Shown piece after piece: positions 31,828 to 42,548 of a stretch of DNA of 48,137 bases (its first letter is position 1; every line of letters starts with the position of its first letter). The translations under genes were made by a program, and so were the position numbers. This DNA comes from Actinomycetes bacterium. GTDB taxonomy: Bacteria; Actinomycetota; Actinomycetes; Propionibacteriales; Propionibacteriaceae. The notes under the pieces were generated by a model. That model did no database searches. It was not told the DNA's origin and saw only the letters and a list, made by a program, of their open reading frames with translations. The stretch is taken from contig JAJXWF010000006.1 in the NCBI GenBank assembly GCA_021781735.1, positions 1 through 48,137 on the forward strand, given 5' to 3'.

Positions 31828-34125
31828 TCAGTCGTGGCGTTCGGCGCGACGATACCCACCGCGACGAGCGCCATCATCGCGGCCACCCCACTGGGAACCG
31901 CGACCGGAGCCATTCTCACCCGACCCGCCGCGGCCGCGGCCGCCGGCGTCCCACCGCGGACGCCGTGCCTTCGGCCCCCGCTGTCGAATCGGCTGCTTGG
32001 GCGCCACGAGGGCGTCGAAGCGCTCCTGCGGGATCGGCTCTCCCGACACCGGACGGGCACCCGTGTGCTCGGACAGTGCTGGATCACCCGGACTCGCCGG
32101 CGTGGGGCGCACCGTGACGCCCGCATGCTCGGTGAGCCGGGAGGTGAACCGGCGCTGGTGCGGCAGCACGAGCGTGACGACCACGCCCTGCTCCCCGGCC
32201 CGCGCGGTGCGGCCGGCCCGGTGGAGGTAGTCCTTGGAGTTCATCGGCGGATCGGCCTGGAGCACCAGCGACACGTCGTCGACGTGGATCCCGCGGGCGG
32301 CGACGTCGGTGGCCACCAACACCGGCACGACGCCGTCGCGGAAGGCCTGCAGCATGCGCGCCCGGGCCCCCTGGGTGAGGCCACCATGCAGTGGTCCGGC
32401 CATCACCCCCAGCCCTCTCAGGTCCTGCGCGATGCGGTCGGCCGCCAGCTGGGTGCGGACGAACACGACGGTGCGACCGGCCCGGTTGGCGATCTCGGCG
32501 GTCACCGCGAGCTTCTCGTCGGGCTTCACCAGCGCGAGCACGTGCTCCATCGTGCTGACCGACGCGCGATCGCTGTCGATCTCATGGATGACGGGATCGT
32601 GCAGGTAGCGCCGCACCAGACGGTCGACGGCGTGGTCGAGGGTCGCGGAGAACAGCATCCGTTGCCCATCTCCCGGCACGGCGTCGAGGATCGCGCTCAC
32701 CGCCGGCATGAACCCGAGGTCGGCCATGTGGTCGGCCTCGTCGAGCACGGTGACCATCACCTGCGACAGGTCGGCCGCCCCCTGGTCCATGAGGTCAATG
32801 AGCCTCCCCGGCGTGGCGACGACGACGTCGACCCCACGCTCGAACGCCTTGAGCTGCGGGCCGTAGGACATGCCTCCCGCCACCAGCGACAGGTCGAGTT
32901 GCATGCTGCGCGCCAGCGGGGCCAGCACGTCGGCGACCTGCAGCGCAAGCTCGCGAGTGGGCACGAGCACGACCGCCCGTGGGGCGCCACCGGCCGGGTC
33001 GCCGGCCGCGAGGCGTGCGATCAGTGGCAGTCCGAAGCCGAGGGTCTTGCCGGAGCCCGTCTGGGCCCTGCCCAGCACGTCGCGACCGGCGAGCGCGTCG
33101 GGAATCGTGGCCACCTGCACCGGGAACGGCTCGCGGATACCCTGGCCCGCCAGGGCCGCGACCAGTTGCGCGGGAACTCCCAACACGGCGAAGGGCGCAT
33201 CGGCCGCGACGCTGCTTGCGTCGAACTCCCCGGGCTGGATGTTCGACAGGTCGGCGGCGCGCCAGTCCATCGTGTCGGCATGGCTCTCGTCGGTCTCACC
33301 GGCGAACGCGCTGCTGCTGCGGACGTCGGCCCGTCGCAGGCCCCGGCGATCGTCGTCACGCCGGCGTGGCCGGGTTTCGCCGCCCCAGTGCGGGGTCGCC
33401 GGTCGGGCACCCACGCCGCGACGCCCCAGGGGAGCGGAACCGCCACGGTCGCGGCGCTCGTCGTCGCGGCGCTGCCACGGGCGCCCGGCGTCGCGGGACT
33501 CCGGCGAACGCGGGTCGGAGGATCCCCGCTCGAAGCTGCCGCGCTCGGGGCGCTCGGACCGGAATCGGGCGTCGTCGCGGCGCTCGGGCGGCCTGCGATC
33601 GGCCGAGCGGTTGTCGGATGCCCAGCCGGACTGACGAGCGGCGCCACGGTCCGGCGAATCCGATCGCTCATAGCGCTGCGACCCACCACGATCCGACGAA
33701 TCCGAACGGCCATACCGCTGCGACCCACCACGATCCGACGAATCCGAACGGCCATACCGCTGCGACCCACCACGATCCGACGAATCCGAACGGCCATACC
33801 GCTGCGACCCACCACGATCCGAGGGGCCGGAACGCTCAAACCGCTGCGACCCACCACGATCCGACGAATCCGAACGGCCATACCGCTGCGGAGCCTCACG
33901 CTCGGCCGAGCCCCAGCGGTCGGAACGGCCCTCGGGCCGCTGCTCGTCGCGGCGATCCTCACCGAGTCCTCGGCGGGCGGCGGGCGGGACCCGGCGCGAG
34001 TCGCCCGGGCGCTCGGTCCGATCGCGCGACTGGCGCTGAGCCTTCTTCTCAGTCGACCAACGTGGCTTCTTCTTTCGGGCGTCGCCGGACGACGGGGACG
34101 ATCCGGATCGGGGAATACGAACCAT
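31828..34125 (-). CDS. DEAD-box RNA helicase with long repetitive RGG/RS-rich N-terminal tail
   Basis: AQTGSGKT, PTREL, VLDEADHMAD, SAT, HRAGRTARAG motifs; start MVRIPRSGSS. Confidence 0.93.
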   Translation of the reverse strand: MVRIPRSGSSPSSGDARKKKPRWSTEKKAQRQSRDRTERPGDSRRVPPAARRGLGEDRRDEQRPEGRSDRWGSAEREAPQRYGRSDSSDRGGSQRFERSGPSDRGGSQRYGRSDSSDRGGSQRYGRSDSSDRGGSQRYGRSDSSDRGGSQRYERSDSPDRGAARQSGWASDNRSADRRPPERRDDARFRSERPERGSFERGSSDPRSPESRDAGRPWQRRDDERRDRGGSAPLGRRGVGARPATPHWGGETRPRRRDDDRRGLRRADVRSSSAFAGETDESHADTMDWRAADLSNIQPGEFDASSVAADAPFAVLGVPAQLVAALAGQGIREPFPVQVATIPDALAGRDVLGRAQTGSGKTLGFGLPLIARLAAGDPAGGAPRAVVLVPTRELALQVADVLAPLARSMQLDLSLVAGGMSYGPQLKAFERGVDVVVATPGRLIDLMDQGAADLSQVMVTVLDEADHMADLGFMPAVSAILDAVPGDGQRMLFSATLDHAVDRLVRRYLHDPVIHEIDSDRASVSTMEHVLALVKPDEKLAVTAEIANRAGRTVVFVRTQLAADRIAQDLRGLGVMAGPLHGGLTQGARARMLQAFRDGVVPVLVATDVAARGIHVDDVSLVLQADPPMNSKDYLHRAGRTARAGEQGVVVTLVLPHQRRFTSRLTEHAGVTVRPTPASPGDPALSEHTGARPVSGEPIPQERFDALVAPKQPIRQRGPKARRPRWDAGGRGRGGSGENGSGRGSQWGGRDDGARRGGYRRAERHD
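33674..33883 (-). repeat. 42-bp tandem minisatellite in the helicase gene; five contiguous units, four identical
   Basis: cgctgcgacccaccacgatccgacgaatccgaacggccatac at 33674, 33716, 33758 and 33842; variant at 33800; degenerate flanking units. Confidence 0.97.
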
Positions 34126-34440
34126 GTGTGACACTCTGCTTTCGACCTGGGCGCGGACGGCACACACGGGCGGGGCGCATCGGCGCCTCCGCGGGCAGAG
34201 CAACACCGCGATGGAATGTATCTGTGGGTGGAATCCGTGCGGATCGCACCCGGCGGACGCCCTCGGGCGGCCGCGACCCCCACCTCGGAGTGGCCGGGCG
34301 GGCGGATCGACCGGAGCCGACAGGCAAGACTACCAGCGCGCGGCCGGGGCGTCCGACCGTCGCAGGGCCGTCATCCTCTGGTCACCGGCGGGCAACCCGC
34401 AGTCCACAAGAGGGACAGGTGCCCCCGCTACACTCGGGAT

Positions 34441-35586
34441 GTGCGAGTGGCCATGGTCGCGGAATCCTTCCTCCCGCAGATCAACGGGGTGACGAACACC
34501 GTGCTGCGCATGCTCGAACACCTGCGCGACACCGGCAACGAGGCGATCGTGCTGGCACCGCAGGACGCCGGGCGCACGCCCCGGCAGTACGCGGGGTTTC
34601 CGGTGATCCCCGTCGCCAGCATCGGACTGCCGGGCTACCAGGATGTCCGGGTCAGCGCCGTGTCACGGGGCACCATCGAACGCGAGTTCACCGACTTCCG
34701 TCCCGACGTGGTTCACCTCGCGGCTCCGTTCGCCATCGGCTTCAAGGCGGCCCTGGCCGCGGCCAGCCTGCACATTCCGACCGTGGCGATCTACCAGACC
34801 GAGATCGCCACCTACGCCGGGCGGTACGGCGTCCCGCAGATCGAGTCGTTGCTGTGGCACCGCCTGCGCCAGGCGCACGAATTGGCCACCTTGAACTTCG
34901 CACCATCGACCTATGCCCGCGACCAGTTGCTCGCCCAGGGCATCCCGAGGGTCGGCATCTGGGCTCGCGGCGTCGATTCCCAACGGTTCCACCCCGACAG
35001 GCGCGACGAGGCACTGCGTCGTGAATGGGCTCCCGGCGGAGAACGGATCATCGGCTACATGGGTCGTCTCGCCAGCGAGAAGCGGGTCGAAGACCTCGCG
35101 GCGGTCGCCGACATCCCCGGCACGAAGCTGGTGGTCGTCGGCGACGGGCCCCAGCGGCGCAGCCTCGAACGGCTGCTGCCCGAGGCGATCTTCACCGGAC
35201 GCCGCACCGGCGACGACCTTCCCCGCCACCTCGCGAGTTTCGACCTGTTCGTGCACACGGGCGACATGGAGACGTTCTGCCAGGCGATCCAGGAGGCCCA
35301 GGCGAGCGGCCTGCCGGTCGTCGCCCCCCGGCGCGGCGGGCCTATCGACCTCGTCGACCCGTCGCACACCGGGTGGCTCTACCAGCCCGGGCGCCTCGAT
35401 CACCTGCGCGACTACACCGTCGACCTCGTGGGCGACGACGCCAAGCGTGCGGCGTTCGGCCGGGAGGCCCGCGCGAGAGTCGAGCACCGCACCTGGCCGG
35501 CACTGTGTGCCGAGTTGGTCGAGCACTACCACGAGGCGATCCGGATCGGCGTCCGGATCCCCCGCCTCACCTCAGCCACCCACTGA
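34441..35586 (+). CDS. mgtA: GDP-mannose-dependent alpha-mannosyltransferase-like glycosyltransferase (GT4)
   Basis: VRVAMVAESFLPQINGVTNTVLRMLEHL, YMGRLASEKRVEDL, VVVGDGPQRR. Confidence 0.88.
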   Translation: MRVAMVAESFLPQINGVTNTVLRMLEHLRDTGNEAIVLAPQDAGRTPRQYAGFPVIPVASIGLPGYQDVRVSAVSRGTIEREFTDFRPDVVHLAAPFAIGFKAALAAASLHIPTVAIYQTEIATYAGRYGVPQIESLLWHRLRQAHELATLNFAPSTYARDQLLAQGIPRVGIWARGVDSQRFHPDRRDEALRREWAPGGERIIGYMGRLASEKRVEDLAAVADIPGTKLVVVGDGPQRRSLERLLPEAIFTGRRTGDDLPRHLASFDLFVHTGDMETFCQAIQEAQASGLPVVAPRRGGPIDLVDPSHTGWLYQPGRLDHLRDYTVDLVGDDAKRAAFGREARARVEHRTWPALCAELVEHYHEAIRIGVRIPRLTSATH

Positions 35587-37002
35587 CCCGGCGGCGAGCT
35601 GCCCGAGACGGGCAATCGTGTCGGGCAGCAGCCGGGCGAGTTCGTCCGGAGGTCTCGGCCCCGGATGCTCGGCGGCAGTCATCGCCTGCACGGACGCCGC
35701 GAGCAGAGCGGCGGAGGCTGCGTCCAGACCTGCGGCCAGTAGCGTGCCGGCGATCCCGGCCAGCGTGTCACCCGACCCGGCCTGAGCCGTCCATGCCGGC
35801 CCCCCGACGGCGATCCCCACCGATCCGTCAGGAGCGACGACGTATTGGGTCGCGCCCTTGACCAGCACGGTGGCCCGGTAGCGACCGGCCGCCTCACGTG
35901 CCGCGGCGATCGGGTCGTCCTCGACAGTGGTGCGTTCGATGCCCAGCAGCCGGGCCAGTTCCCCGGCGTGGGGGGTGAGCAGGCTGTTGGCCGGCAGCAG
36001 CACTGCGTCGAGGACGGCGAGGGCGTCGGCGTCCACCACGAGCGGCACCCCGTCGGCAACCCGGTCGGCGAGCCTGCGCGCGTTCCCGTCGTCGCGGCCC
36101 CAGCCCGATCCGCAGACCCACGCCTGCACCCTGCCAACGCCGTGAACGACGCTCGGCAGCAGCGGACGCAACAGGTCGCCGATGCGGGCCGGCCCGGCGA
36201 AACGCACCATCCCGGCGCCGGCGTGCACCGCGCCGAGGGCACCGAGCAGGCCCGCGCCGGTGTAGTCGTCGGACCCGGTGTCGAGGCCGACGACCCCGCG
36301 GGAGTACTTGTCGCTGGTCGCGTCGGGCCAGGGCCACAGGCGGGCGACGTCGGCGGGTTCGGCCCGACGCGCCGCCGGGTCCGGCGCCTCGACACCGATG
36401 TCGACGACCTCGACCGTGCCGCACCGTGACGCGGCCGGTTCGGCGACGTGGCAGAGTTTCTCGGCGACGAACGTGACGGTGTGGCCGGCCCGGAACGACG
36501 GGCCGGACACGGTTCCCGAGTCGGCGTCGAGTCCGGAGGGCAGGTCGACCGCCAGCACCGGCACACCGAGCGCCTCGATCTCGGCTGCGACCGTGGCGAC
36601 GGGCTCCCGGAGCCCCGGGCGTCCCCCGATGCCGAGCACGGCGTCGATGACGAGGTCGCAGTCGGCCAACCGGGTCACGACCTCGGAGGTGTCGACGACG
36701 TGGCACCCGGCCTCCCGGGCCGCGGCGGCTCCCGCCGCATGGATGTGCGACGAGGTGGGCCACACCGCCACGTCGGCGCCGTCACGGGCCAATTCCGCGG
36801 CGGCGAACAGCCCGTCGCCACCGTTGTTGCCGGGGCCCACCACGACGAGGAGTTGCCACGGCTCGGCGGTGTCCGCCAGCAACCGACGGGTCGCAGCGGC
36901 GACCGCCGCCGCGGCCACGGCCATGAGATCGGCCCCGGGATGGGCGGCGAAGTAGCGCTGCTCGGCGTCCCGCACGGCATCCGTGCTGACGACGCGGCGC
37001 AT
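35572..37002 (-). CDS. nnr: Bifunctional NAD(P)H-hydrate epimerase/ADP-dependent dehydratase
   Basis: N-terminal VVVGPGNNGGDGLFAAAELA (NnrE); C-terminal LLTPHAGELARLLG, GSGDTLAGIAGTLLA (NnrD). Confidence 0.95.
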   Translation of the reverse strand: MRRVVSTDAVRDAEQRYFAAHPGADLMAVAAAAVAAATRRLLADTAEPWQLLVVVGPGNNGGDGLFAAAELARDGADVAVWPTSSHIHAAGAAAAREAGCHVVDTSEVVTRLADCDLVIDAVLGIGGRPGLREPVATVAAEIEALGVPVLAVDLPSGLDADSGTVSGPSFRAGHTVTFVAEKLCHVAEPAASRCGTVEVVDIGVEAPDPAARRAEPADVARLWPWPDATSDKYSRGVVGLDTGSDDYTGAGLLGALGAVHAGAGMVRFAGPARIGDLLRPLLPSVVHGVGRVQAWVCGSGWGRDDGNARRLADRVADGVPLVVDADALAVLDAVLLPANSLLTPHAGELARLLGIERTTVEDDPIAAAREAAGRYRATVLVKGATQYVVAPDGSVGIAVGGPAWTAQAGSGDTLAGIAGTLLAAGLDAASAALLAASVQAMTAAEHPGPRPPDELARLLPDTIARLGQLAAGSVGG

Positions 37003-37358
37003 CAGGCACGCTCCGCGACGACCACCGCGGTCGCGACACCGGAGTCGTGGGACAGCGACAGGTGCAGTGCCGAGACGCCCAGCGACTCGACGAGCGCGGC
37101 GACCGTGCCACGCACCTCGAACGACGGCTGCCCCGCCGGGCCGCGCACCACCTCGGCGTCATGCCAGGAGAGGCCACCGGGCGAGCCGAGCGCCTTGGCG
37201 AGTGCCTCCTTAGCCGCGAACCGTGCCGCCTGCGAATACGGTCCGAGTCCCGCCTCGGCCGGTGTCAACACCTTCTCGACCAGGCCCGGACGCCGCGCCG
37301 CGGCCTGCTGCCAGCGGTCGAGTCCGCACACGTCGATCCCGATCCCCACGATGCCCAT
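37002..37358 (-). CDS. acpS: Holo-[acyl-carrier-protein] synthase
   Basis: GIGIDVCGLDRW, FAAKEALAKALG, LSLSHDSGVATA. Confidence 0.94.
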   Translation of the reverse strand: MGIVGIGIDVCGLDRWQQAAARRPGLVEKVLTPAEAGLGPYSQAARFAAKEALAKALGSPGGLSWHDAEVVRGPAGQPSFEVRGTVAALVESLGVSALHLSLSHDSGVATAVVVAERA

Positions 37359-37426
37359 GAGGCCAGTCTGTCAGCCGGCGGCGGCGCCGTCGCCCGCATC
37401 CAGAGCACGACCACGGGCCGGTCCCG

Positions 37427-39274
37427 TCACTCGACGGTGACCGACTTGGCCAGGTTGCGCGGCTGGTCGACGTCGTGTCCGAGCCGGGCGGCGAGTTCGC
37501 AGGCGAACAACTGCAGCGGCACGGTGGCCACGAGCGGCTGCAGCAGCGTCGACACTCGCGGATGCCGGATCACGACGTCGCCGTAGGGCAGCACCTCGTC
37601 GTCGCCGTCCTCGACGATGACGATCGTGCGGGCACCCCGGGCGCGCACCTCCTGGATGTTCGAGATCACCTTGTCGTGGAGCTGGTCGCGGCCTCGCGGC
37701 GGGACCACGACGAAGACCGGAAGGCCCTGCTCGACGAGCGCGATCGGACCGTGCTTCAGTTCGCCTGCCGGGAATCCCTCGGCGTGCTTGTAGGCGATCT
37801 CCTTGAGTTTGAGCGCCCCCTCGAGGCTCACCGGGTAGCCCACATGGCGCCCGAGGAACAGGAACGAGTGCTCGTCCTTGAGCTCCCCGGCCAGGTCGAG
37901 CACCTGCTGGGAATCGTCGAGCACCCGCTGGATCTTCTCGGGCATGCTCGAGAGCTCGTCCATCACCGCGGCGATCTCGTCTCGGTACTTCATCCCGCGC
38001 ACCTGAGCCAGGTAGAGCCCGAGCAGATAGCAGGCGACCACCTGGGTGAGGAACCCCTTCGTGGACGCCACGCCTCGCTCGGGTCCGGCGTGGGTGTAGA
38101 TCACAGCGTCCGACTCGCGCGGGATCGTGGCCCCGTTGGTGTTGCAGATCGCGATCACCTTCGCGTGCTGCTCACGGGCATGGCGGATCGCCATCAGCGT
38201 GTCGGCCGTCTCCCCCGACTGCGAGATCGTGACGACCAGGGTCATCGGGTCGATGATCGGGTCGCGGTAGCGGAACTCGGAGGCGATCTCGACCTCGCAC
38301 GGGACACGGGTCCAGTGCTCGATCGCGTACTTGGCCACCATGCCCGCGTAGAACGCGGTGCCGCAGGCGACGATGACGATCTTGTCGATCCGGCGCAGTT
38401 CCTCGGGGCTGATCCGGACCTCGTCGAGAACCAGCTCGCCGGAGGCCGCATAACGTCCGAGCAGCGTGTCGGCCACGGCCCGCGGTTGCTCGTGGATCTC
38501 CTTGCGCATGAACCAGTCGAAGCCACCCTTCTCGGCGGCCGCGATGTCCCAGTCGACGTGGTAGGGCGTGACATCGCCGGCCGGGGTGCCGTCGAGGTTG
38601 GTGATCTCGACGCTCTCGCGGGTGATCTCGACCACCTGGTCCTGGCCCAGTTCGATGGCGTCGCGGGTGAACTCGAGGAACGCCGCGACGTCGGATCCGA
38701 GGAAGTTCTCACCCTGGCCGACCCCGACCACCAGCGGACTGTTGCGGCGGGCAGCCACCACCCGGTCGGGGTCGTGCGCGTCGATCGCCACCAGGGTGAA
38801 CGCGCCGTCGAGCCGTGCCGCGACCGAGCGCATGGCCTCCGCCAGCGGCGCGCCGGCGTCCACCAGATACCCCAGCAGTTGCGCCGCGGCCTCGGTGTCG
38901 GTCTCGGAGACGAACCGCACGCCCTCGGCCTCGAGTTCGGAGCGCAGGGTTGCGAAGTTCTCGATGATGCCGTTGTGCACGAGCGCGACCCGGCCCGATT
39001 GGCTGAGGTGCGGATGCGCGTTGGTGTCGCTGGGCCCCCCGTGGGTCGCCCAGCGGGTGTGCCCGATGCCCTGGTGCGAGGCCGGCAGCGGGTCGTCGGC
39101 CAGATGCGTGTCGAGGCAGGAGATCTTGCCCGACTTCTTGCGCGCCTCGAGGACACCGTCGTGACCGACGGCGATGCCGGCGGAGTCGTAACCCCGGTAC
39201 TCGAGCCGACGGAGGCCGGAGATCACGACGTCCTGGGCACTACGGGGGCCGATATAGCCGACGATTCCACACAT
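37427..39274 (-). CDS. glmS: Glutamine-fructose-6-phosphate aminotransferase
   Basis: MCGIVGYIG; ISQSGETADTL; C-terminal PRNLAKSVTVE. Confidence 0.98.
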   Translation of the reverse strand: MCGIVGYIGPRSAQDVVISGLRRLEYRGYDSAGIAVGHDGVLEARKKSGKISCLDTHLADDPLPASHQGIGHTRWATHGGPSDTNAHPHLSQSGRVALVHNGIIENFATLRSELEAEGVRFVSETDTEAAAQLLGYLVDAGAPLAEAMRSVAARLDGAFTLVAIDAHDPDRVVAARRNSPLVVGVGQGENFLGSDVAAFLEFTRDAIELGQDQVVEITRESVEITNLDGTPAGDVTPYHVDWDIAAAEKGGFDWFMRKEIHEQPRAVADTLLGRYAASGELVLDEVRISPEELRRIDKIVIVACGTAFYAGMVAKYAIEHWTRVPCEVEIASEFRYRDPIIDPMTLVVTISQSGETADTLMAIRHAREQHAKVIAICNTNGATIPRESDAVIYTHAGPERGVASTKGFLTQVVACYLLGLYLAQVRGMKYRDEIAAVMDELSSMPEKIQRVLDDSQQVLDLAGELKDEHSFLFLGRHVGYPVSLEGALKLKEIAYKHAEGFPAGELKHGPIALVEQGLPVFVVVPPRGRDQLHDKVISNIQEVRARGARTIVIVEDGDDEVLPYGDVVIRHPRVSTLLQPLVATVPLQLFACELAARLGHDVDQPRNLAKSVTVE

Positions 39275-39348
39275 GGCAAGAAGTGTACAAACGAAATGCG
39301 CGTTTCTCGAACTGGCTGCTTTCCCGCCTCGTCAGCGGCGTGTTCGGG

Positions 39349-39627
39349 TCACTCCATCCCGATCGAGAACATCGCCTCGAGGTCGTGGCGCGAGTAGGTG
39401 CGGAACGCGACATGGGTCTCGGTCGCGCGGACGCCGGCGACCTTGTTGATGCCCTCGGGCACGACCCGGGCCAGGTCGTCGTGATTGCGCACCCTGACCA
39501 GCGCGATCAGATCGATCTTGCCGGTCACCGAGAACACCTCGCTGACGGCCTCGATGTCGGCGATCTTCTCGGCCACCTCCGGAATCCGATCGACGTCGGC
39601 CTTGATGAAGACGATCGCGGTGATCAT
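39349..39627 (-). CDS. Stand-alone Lrp/AsnC ligand-binding (RAM) domain protein without HTH
   Basis: MITAIVFIKADVDRIPEVAEKIADIEAVSEVFSVTGKIDLIALVRV. Confidence 0.9.
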   Translation of the reverse strand: MITAIVFIKADVDRIPEVAEKIADIEAVSEVFSVTGKIDLIALVRVRNHDDLARVVPEGINKVAGVRATETHVAFRTYSRHDLEAMFSIGME

Positions 39628-39679
39628 GGTGCGCTCCTTTCGCCCGCTGCCGACCACACTAGTGCCGCCCGGCGGCGGC

Positions 39680-40354
39680 TCATTGACGGGGATGACACCC
39701 GGTCGACGGCCAGCCCCATAGCGTGCGCAGCGCGCTCGTCAGGCCGAACCTCGCGCAGTCGGCGGCGCTCGCCAGGCCGACGGACCACACGGTCCAGTCA
39801 CCGGACCCGTTGCGCCGCAGAAGCAGGTACGACCCGGCGTCCTGGACGGTGACTTGGGCCGGCACGGAGGAGGGGCTGGGCTCCAGGGCCGTCGCGGCCC
39901 ACGTGGTGCCGGTCGCGTCCCGCCCCACGAAGGTCGAGCGCGGGAGCAGCCCCACGTAGGCGGTCACCGGAAGCTTGTTGAAGGTGGCGGCCGCGATGAG
40001 GATCTCGCGCGCCAGCTCGGGTGTGAGGGCGAGGTTCTTCACCCCGGGGGCTATCGACGACAAGGGGACGACCGATCCCGACGGCGCGGACATGGACGCC
40101 GACCCGGGTGACGCACCGCCGGTCGCGTTCGGCGTCCCGGAGGGGGCGCCCGAGCCCGACGAGGGCGAACCGGTGGCGGACTGCGACGACGCGGAGCCGG
40201 CCGGCGTCCCCGAAGGCGCCGACACCCCGCTCGCGGGGGCGGACCCCGCGTGGTCGGCGGGCACCGCCTGGGCGCAGCCGCTGGCGGCGATCGCGACCAG
40301 GACCCCGACGAGGCCCACCCGACCGAGCCCGGCCCATCGCTGTCGAGCGATCAT
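39680..40354 (-). CDS. Putative lipoprotein with Ser/Gly/Pro-rich linker
   Basis: Signal peptide with lipobox VAIAASGCAQ, low-complexity linker, globular C-terminal domain. Confidence 0.75.
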   Translation of the reverse strand: MIARQRWAGLGRVGLVGVLVAIAASGCAQAVPADHAGSAPASGVSAPSGTPAGSASSQSATGSPSSGSGAPSGTPNATGGASPGSASMSAPSGSVVPLSSIAPGVKNLALTPELAREILIAAATFNKLPVTAYVGLLPRSTFVGRDATGTTWAATALEPSPSSVPAQVTVQDAGSYLLLRRNGSGDWTVWSVGLASAADCARFGLTSALRTLWGWPSTGCHPRQ

Positions 40355-40512
40355 GGCTCTCCCCTCACTCCTGCACCTGTCCGCGCACCGGGACGGCACC
40401 GGCCCGCCGGGACCCGGAGGCTCCCGTCGCTGGTGTGCCGGATGGACAGATCGTCGCACACATGTGACGCTGGCCAGCGGAGGCACCGGCTCCCACATGC
40501 CGGTGGACGACT

Positions 40513-41490
40513 GTGACGGATGCCGCGCCGACTCTGGCTCCCCGGGACGACGATGACCCCCCGGGACCCTACATCGAATTGTCCCGCGCCCAGTGGATCG
40601 ACCTCGCCGACCACACCGACATCGACCTGGATGAGGACACCCTGTCGAGGCTGCGTGGCCTGGGCGACCCGACGAGCCGCGAGGAGGTCGCCGACATCTA
40701 CACCCCGCTCACCCAGCTGATCCACCTGCACATGCGTCACACCGGTCACCTCTACCGGGCCAACAACGCATTCCTCGGACTGTCGGTGCGACGCACGCCG
40801 TTCGTCATCGGGGTGGCCGGATCGGTCGCCGTGGGCAAGTCGACCACGGCCCGACTGCTCCGTGAGCTGCTGTCCCGCTCCCCCGGACGTCCGAGCGTCG
40901 AACTGATCACCACCGATGGCTTCCTCTACCCCAACGCCGAACTCGAGCGCCGAGGGCTGCTCGGGCGCAAGGGCTTCCCGGAGTCGTACGACCGGCGCGC
41001 GTTGTTGTCGTTCGTCATCGACGTGAAATCCGGCCTGCCCGAGGTGAACGCCCCGGTGTACTCACACATGATCTATGACATCGTGCCCGACGAACGGGCG
41101 ACCCTCACCCACCCCGACATCCTGATCGTCGAGGGTCTCAACGTGTTGCAGCCCGCACGCGTGCGGGGCGACGGCACGACCGGTCTCGCCCTGTCGGATT
41201 TCTTCGACTTCAGCATCTACGTCGACGCCGACGAGACCATCATCAGGCAGTGGTTCCTCGACCGGTTCCTGCAACTGCGCGAGACCGCGTTCAGCGACCC
41301 CCGTTCGTACTTCACCCGGTACGCGCGCCTGTCGGACGCCGAGGCGATCGCGACCGCGAACAGCGTCTGGGACGAGATCAACGGCCCGAACCTGCGGATG
41401 AACATCGCCCCCACCCGGGCCCGGGCCGCCGCGATCCTGCACAAGGGGCCGAACCATGCCGTGCAGCGGGTCCGCATCCGCAAGATTTGA
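40513..41490 (+). CDS. coaA: Pantothenate kinase (type I)
   Basis: [46 protein letters not shown]. Confidence 0.95.
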   Translation: MTDAAPTLAPRDDDDPPGPYIELSRAQWIDLADHTDIDLDEDTLSRLRGLGDPTSREEVADIYTPLTQLIHLHMRHTGHLYRANNAFLGLSVRRTPFVIGVAGSVAVGKSTTARLLRELLSRSPGRPSVELITTDGFLYPNAELERRGLLGRKGFPESYDRRALLSFVIDVKSGLPEVNAPVYSHMIYDIVPDERATLTHPDILIVEGLNVLQPARVRGDGTTGLALSDFFDFSIYVDADETIIRQWFLDRFLQLRETAFSDPRSYFTRYARLSDAEAIATANSVWDEINGPNLRMNIAPTRARAAAILHKGPNHAVQRVRIRKI

Positions 41491-41546
41491 CGACCGGCGC
41501 CGGACCCGGAGCGCGGCCGGGGCAGGTGAGTCTTACCCTTGAGGCC

Positions 41547-42548
41547 ATGACCCAGCAACCGGCCCGCGCGACGATCTATGACGTCGCCGACCGCGCCGGA
41601 GTCAGTCACCAGACCGTGGCACGGATGCTCCGCGGCGAGACCGTGCGCCCCGAGAACCGCACGCGCATCGAGGCGGCCCTCCGCGACCTGCGGTACCGGC
41701 CCAACGAGGAGGCCCGGGCACTGGCCCGCAACCGATCGAACCGGATCGGCGTCCTCGGCGGTCACATCGCCGACGGCGCACCGGCGAAGATCCTCGCAGG
41801 GGCGACGAGAACGGCCCGCGAGGCCGGGTTCGTCCTGGACGCCGTGTCGTTCGACCCCGATGAGGAGCAATCGACCCGGCAGGCCGTCAGCGCGCTCGAA
41901 CGCTCGAACCTCGCGGGATTGCTGGTCATCGCACCCACCGACCTCGTCGTCGGGGCCCTCGACCTCACCCGGCTCGGCGTCCCGGTGGTCGTCGAGTCCA
42001 GGATCGTCGACGACCGCCGGCCCGAGTTCAACACGTCGATCGCCCTCGCCGTCGAGCACCTCTGGAGCCTCGGCCACCGCAGTTTCCTGCACATCGCCGG
42101 ACCGCAGAACTGGCCCTCGGCGCGCAACCGCCGCCGAGCCGTCGACGAGGCGCTCACCCGGCACGCAGCCCGCGTCGCCACCGCGTTCGGCGACTGGAGC
42201 GCGGAGTCGGGCGCTCGGGCGGCCGCCGCCCTGCCCGCCGACGCGACCGCGGTGATCTCCGCCAACGACCTCATGGCCCTGGGCGCGATGAGCGCCCTGT
42301 TCGCTCGTGGACTCGACGTCCCCCGCGACGTGAGCGTCACCGGATTCGACGGCGACCCGGACGCCGCGTTCTGGCGTCCGCCCCTGACGACGGTGGCGAT
42401 CGACTACGCCACGATCGGCCGGTACGCCATCCAGTACCTGCTGCGAATCATCGACGGCGGCCCCGAGCCAGCTCCGCTCGAACCCGCCCGGTTCGTCGCC
42501 CGCGAGAGCACCGCGCCGGCGGATAGCGCGCTGAGCGCGGCCGTGTAA
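41547..42548 (+). CDS. LacI-family transcriptional regulator
   Basis: ATIYDVADRAGVSHQTVARMLRGE HTH; periplasmic-binding-like C-terminal domain. Confidence 0.94.
   Translation: MTQQPARATIYDVADRAGVSHQTVARMLRGETVRPENRTRIEAALRDLRYRPNEEARALARNRSNRIGVLGGHIADGAPAKILAGATRTAREAGFVLDAVSFDPDEEQSTRQAVSALERSNLAGLLVIAPTDLVVGALDLTRLGVPVVVESRIVDDRRPEFNTSIALAVEHLWSLGHRSFLHIAGPQNWPSARNRRRAVDEALTRHAARVATAFGDWSAESGARAAAALPADATAVISANDLMALGAMSALFARGLDVPRDVSVTGFDGDPDAAFWRPPLTTVAIDYATIGRYAIQYLLRIIDGGPEPAPLEPARFVARESTAPADSALSAAV

Noticed and set aside
33674-33883. CRISPR-like periodic repeats
   Set aside because: Units are directly contiguous 42-bp coding repeats without spacers and no cas genes are present; they are a minisatellite within the helicase gene.
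39275-39348. glmS ribozyme/riboswitch upstream of glmS
   Set aside because: TACACT-N7-ATG leaves no 5' UTR, so there is no room for a ribozyme.
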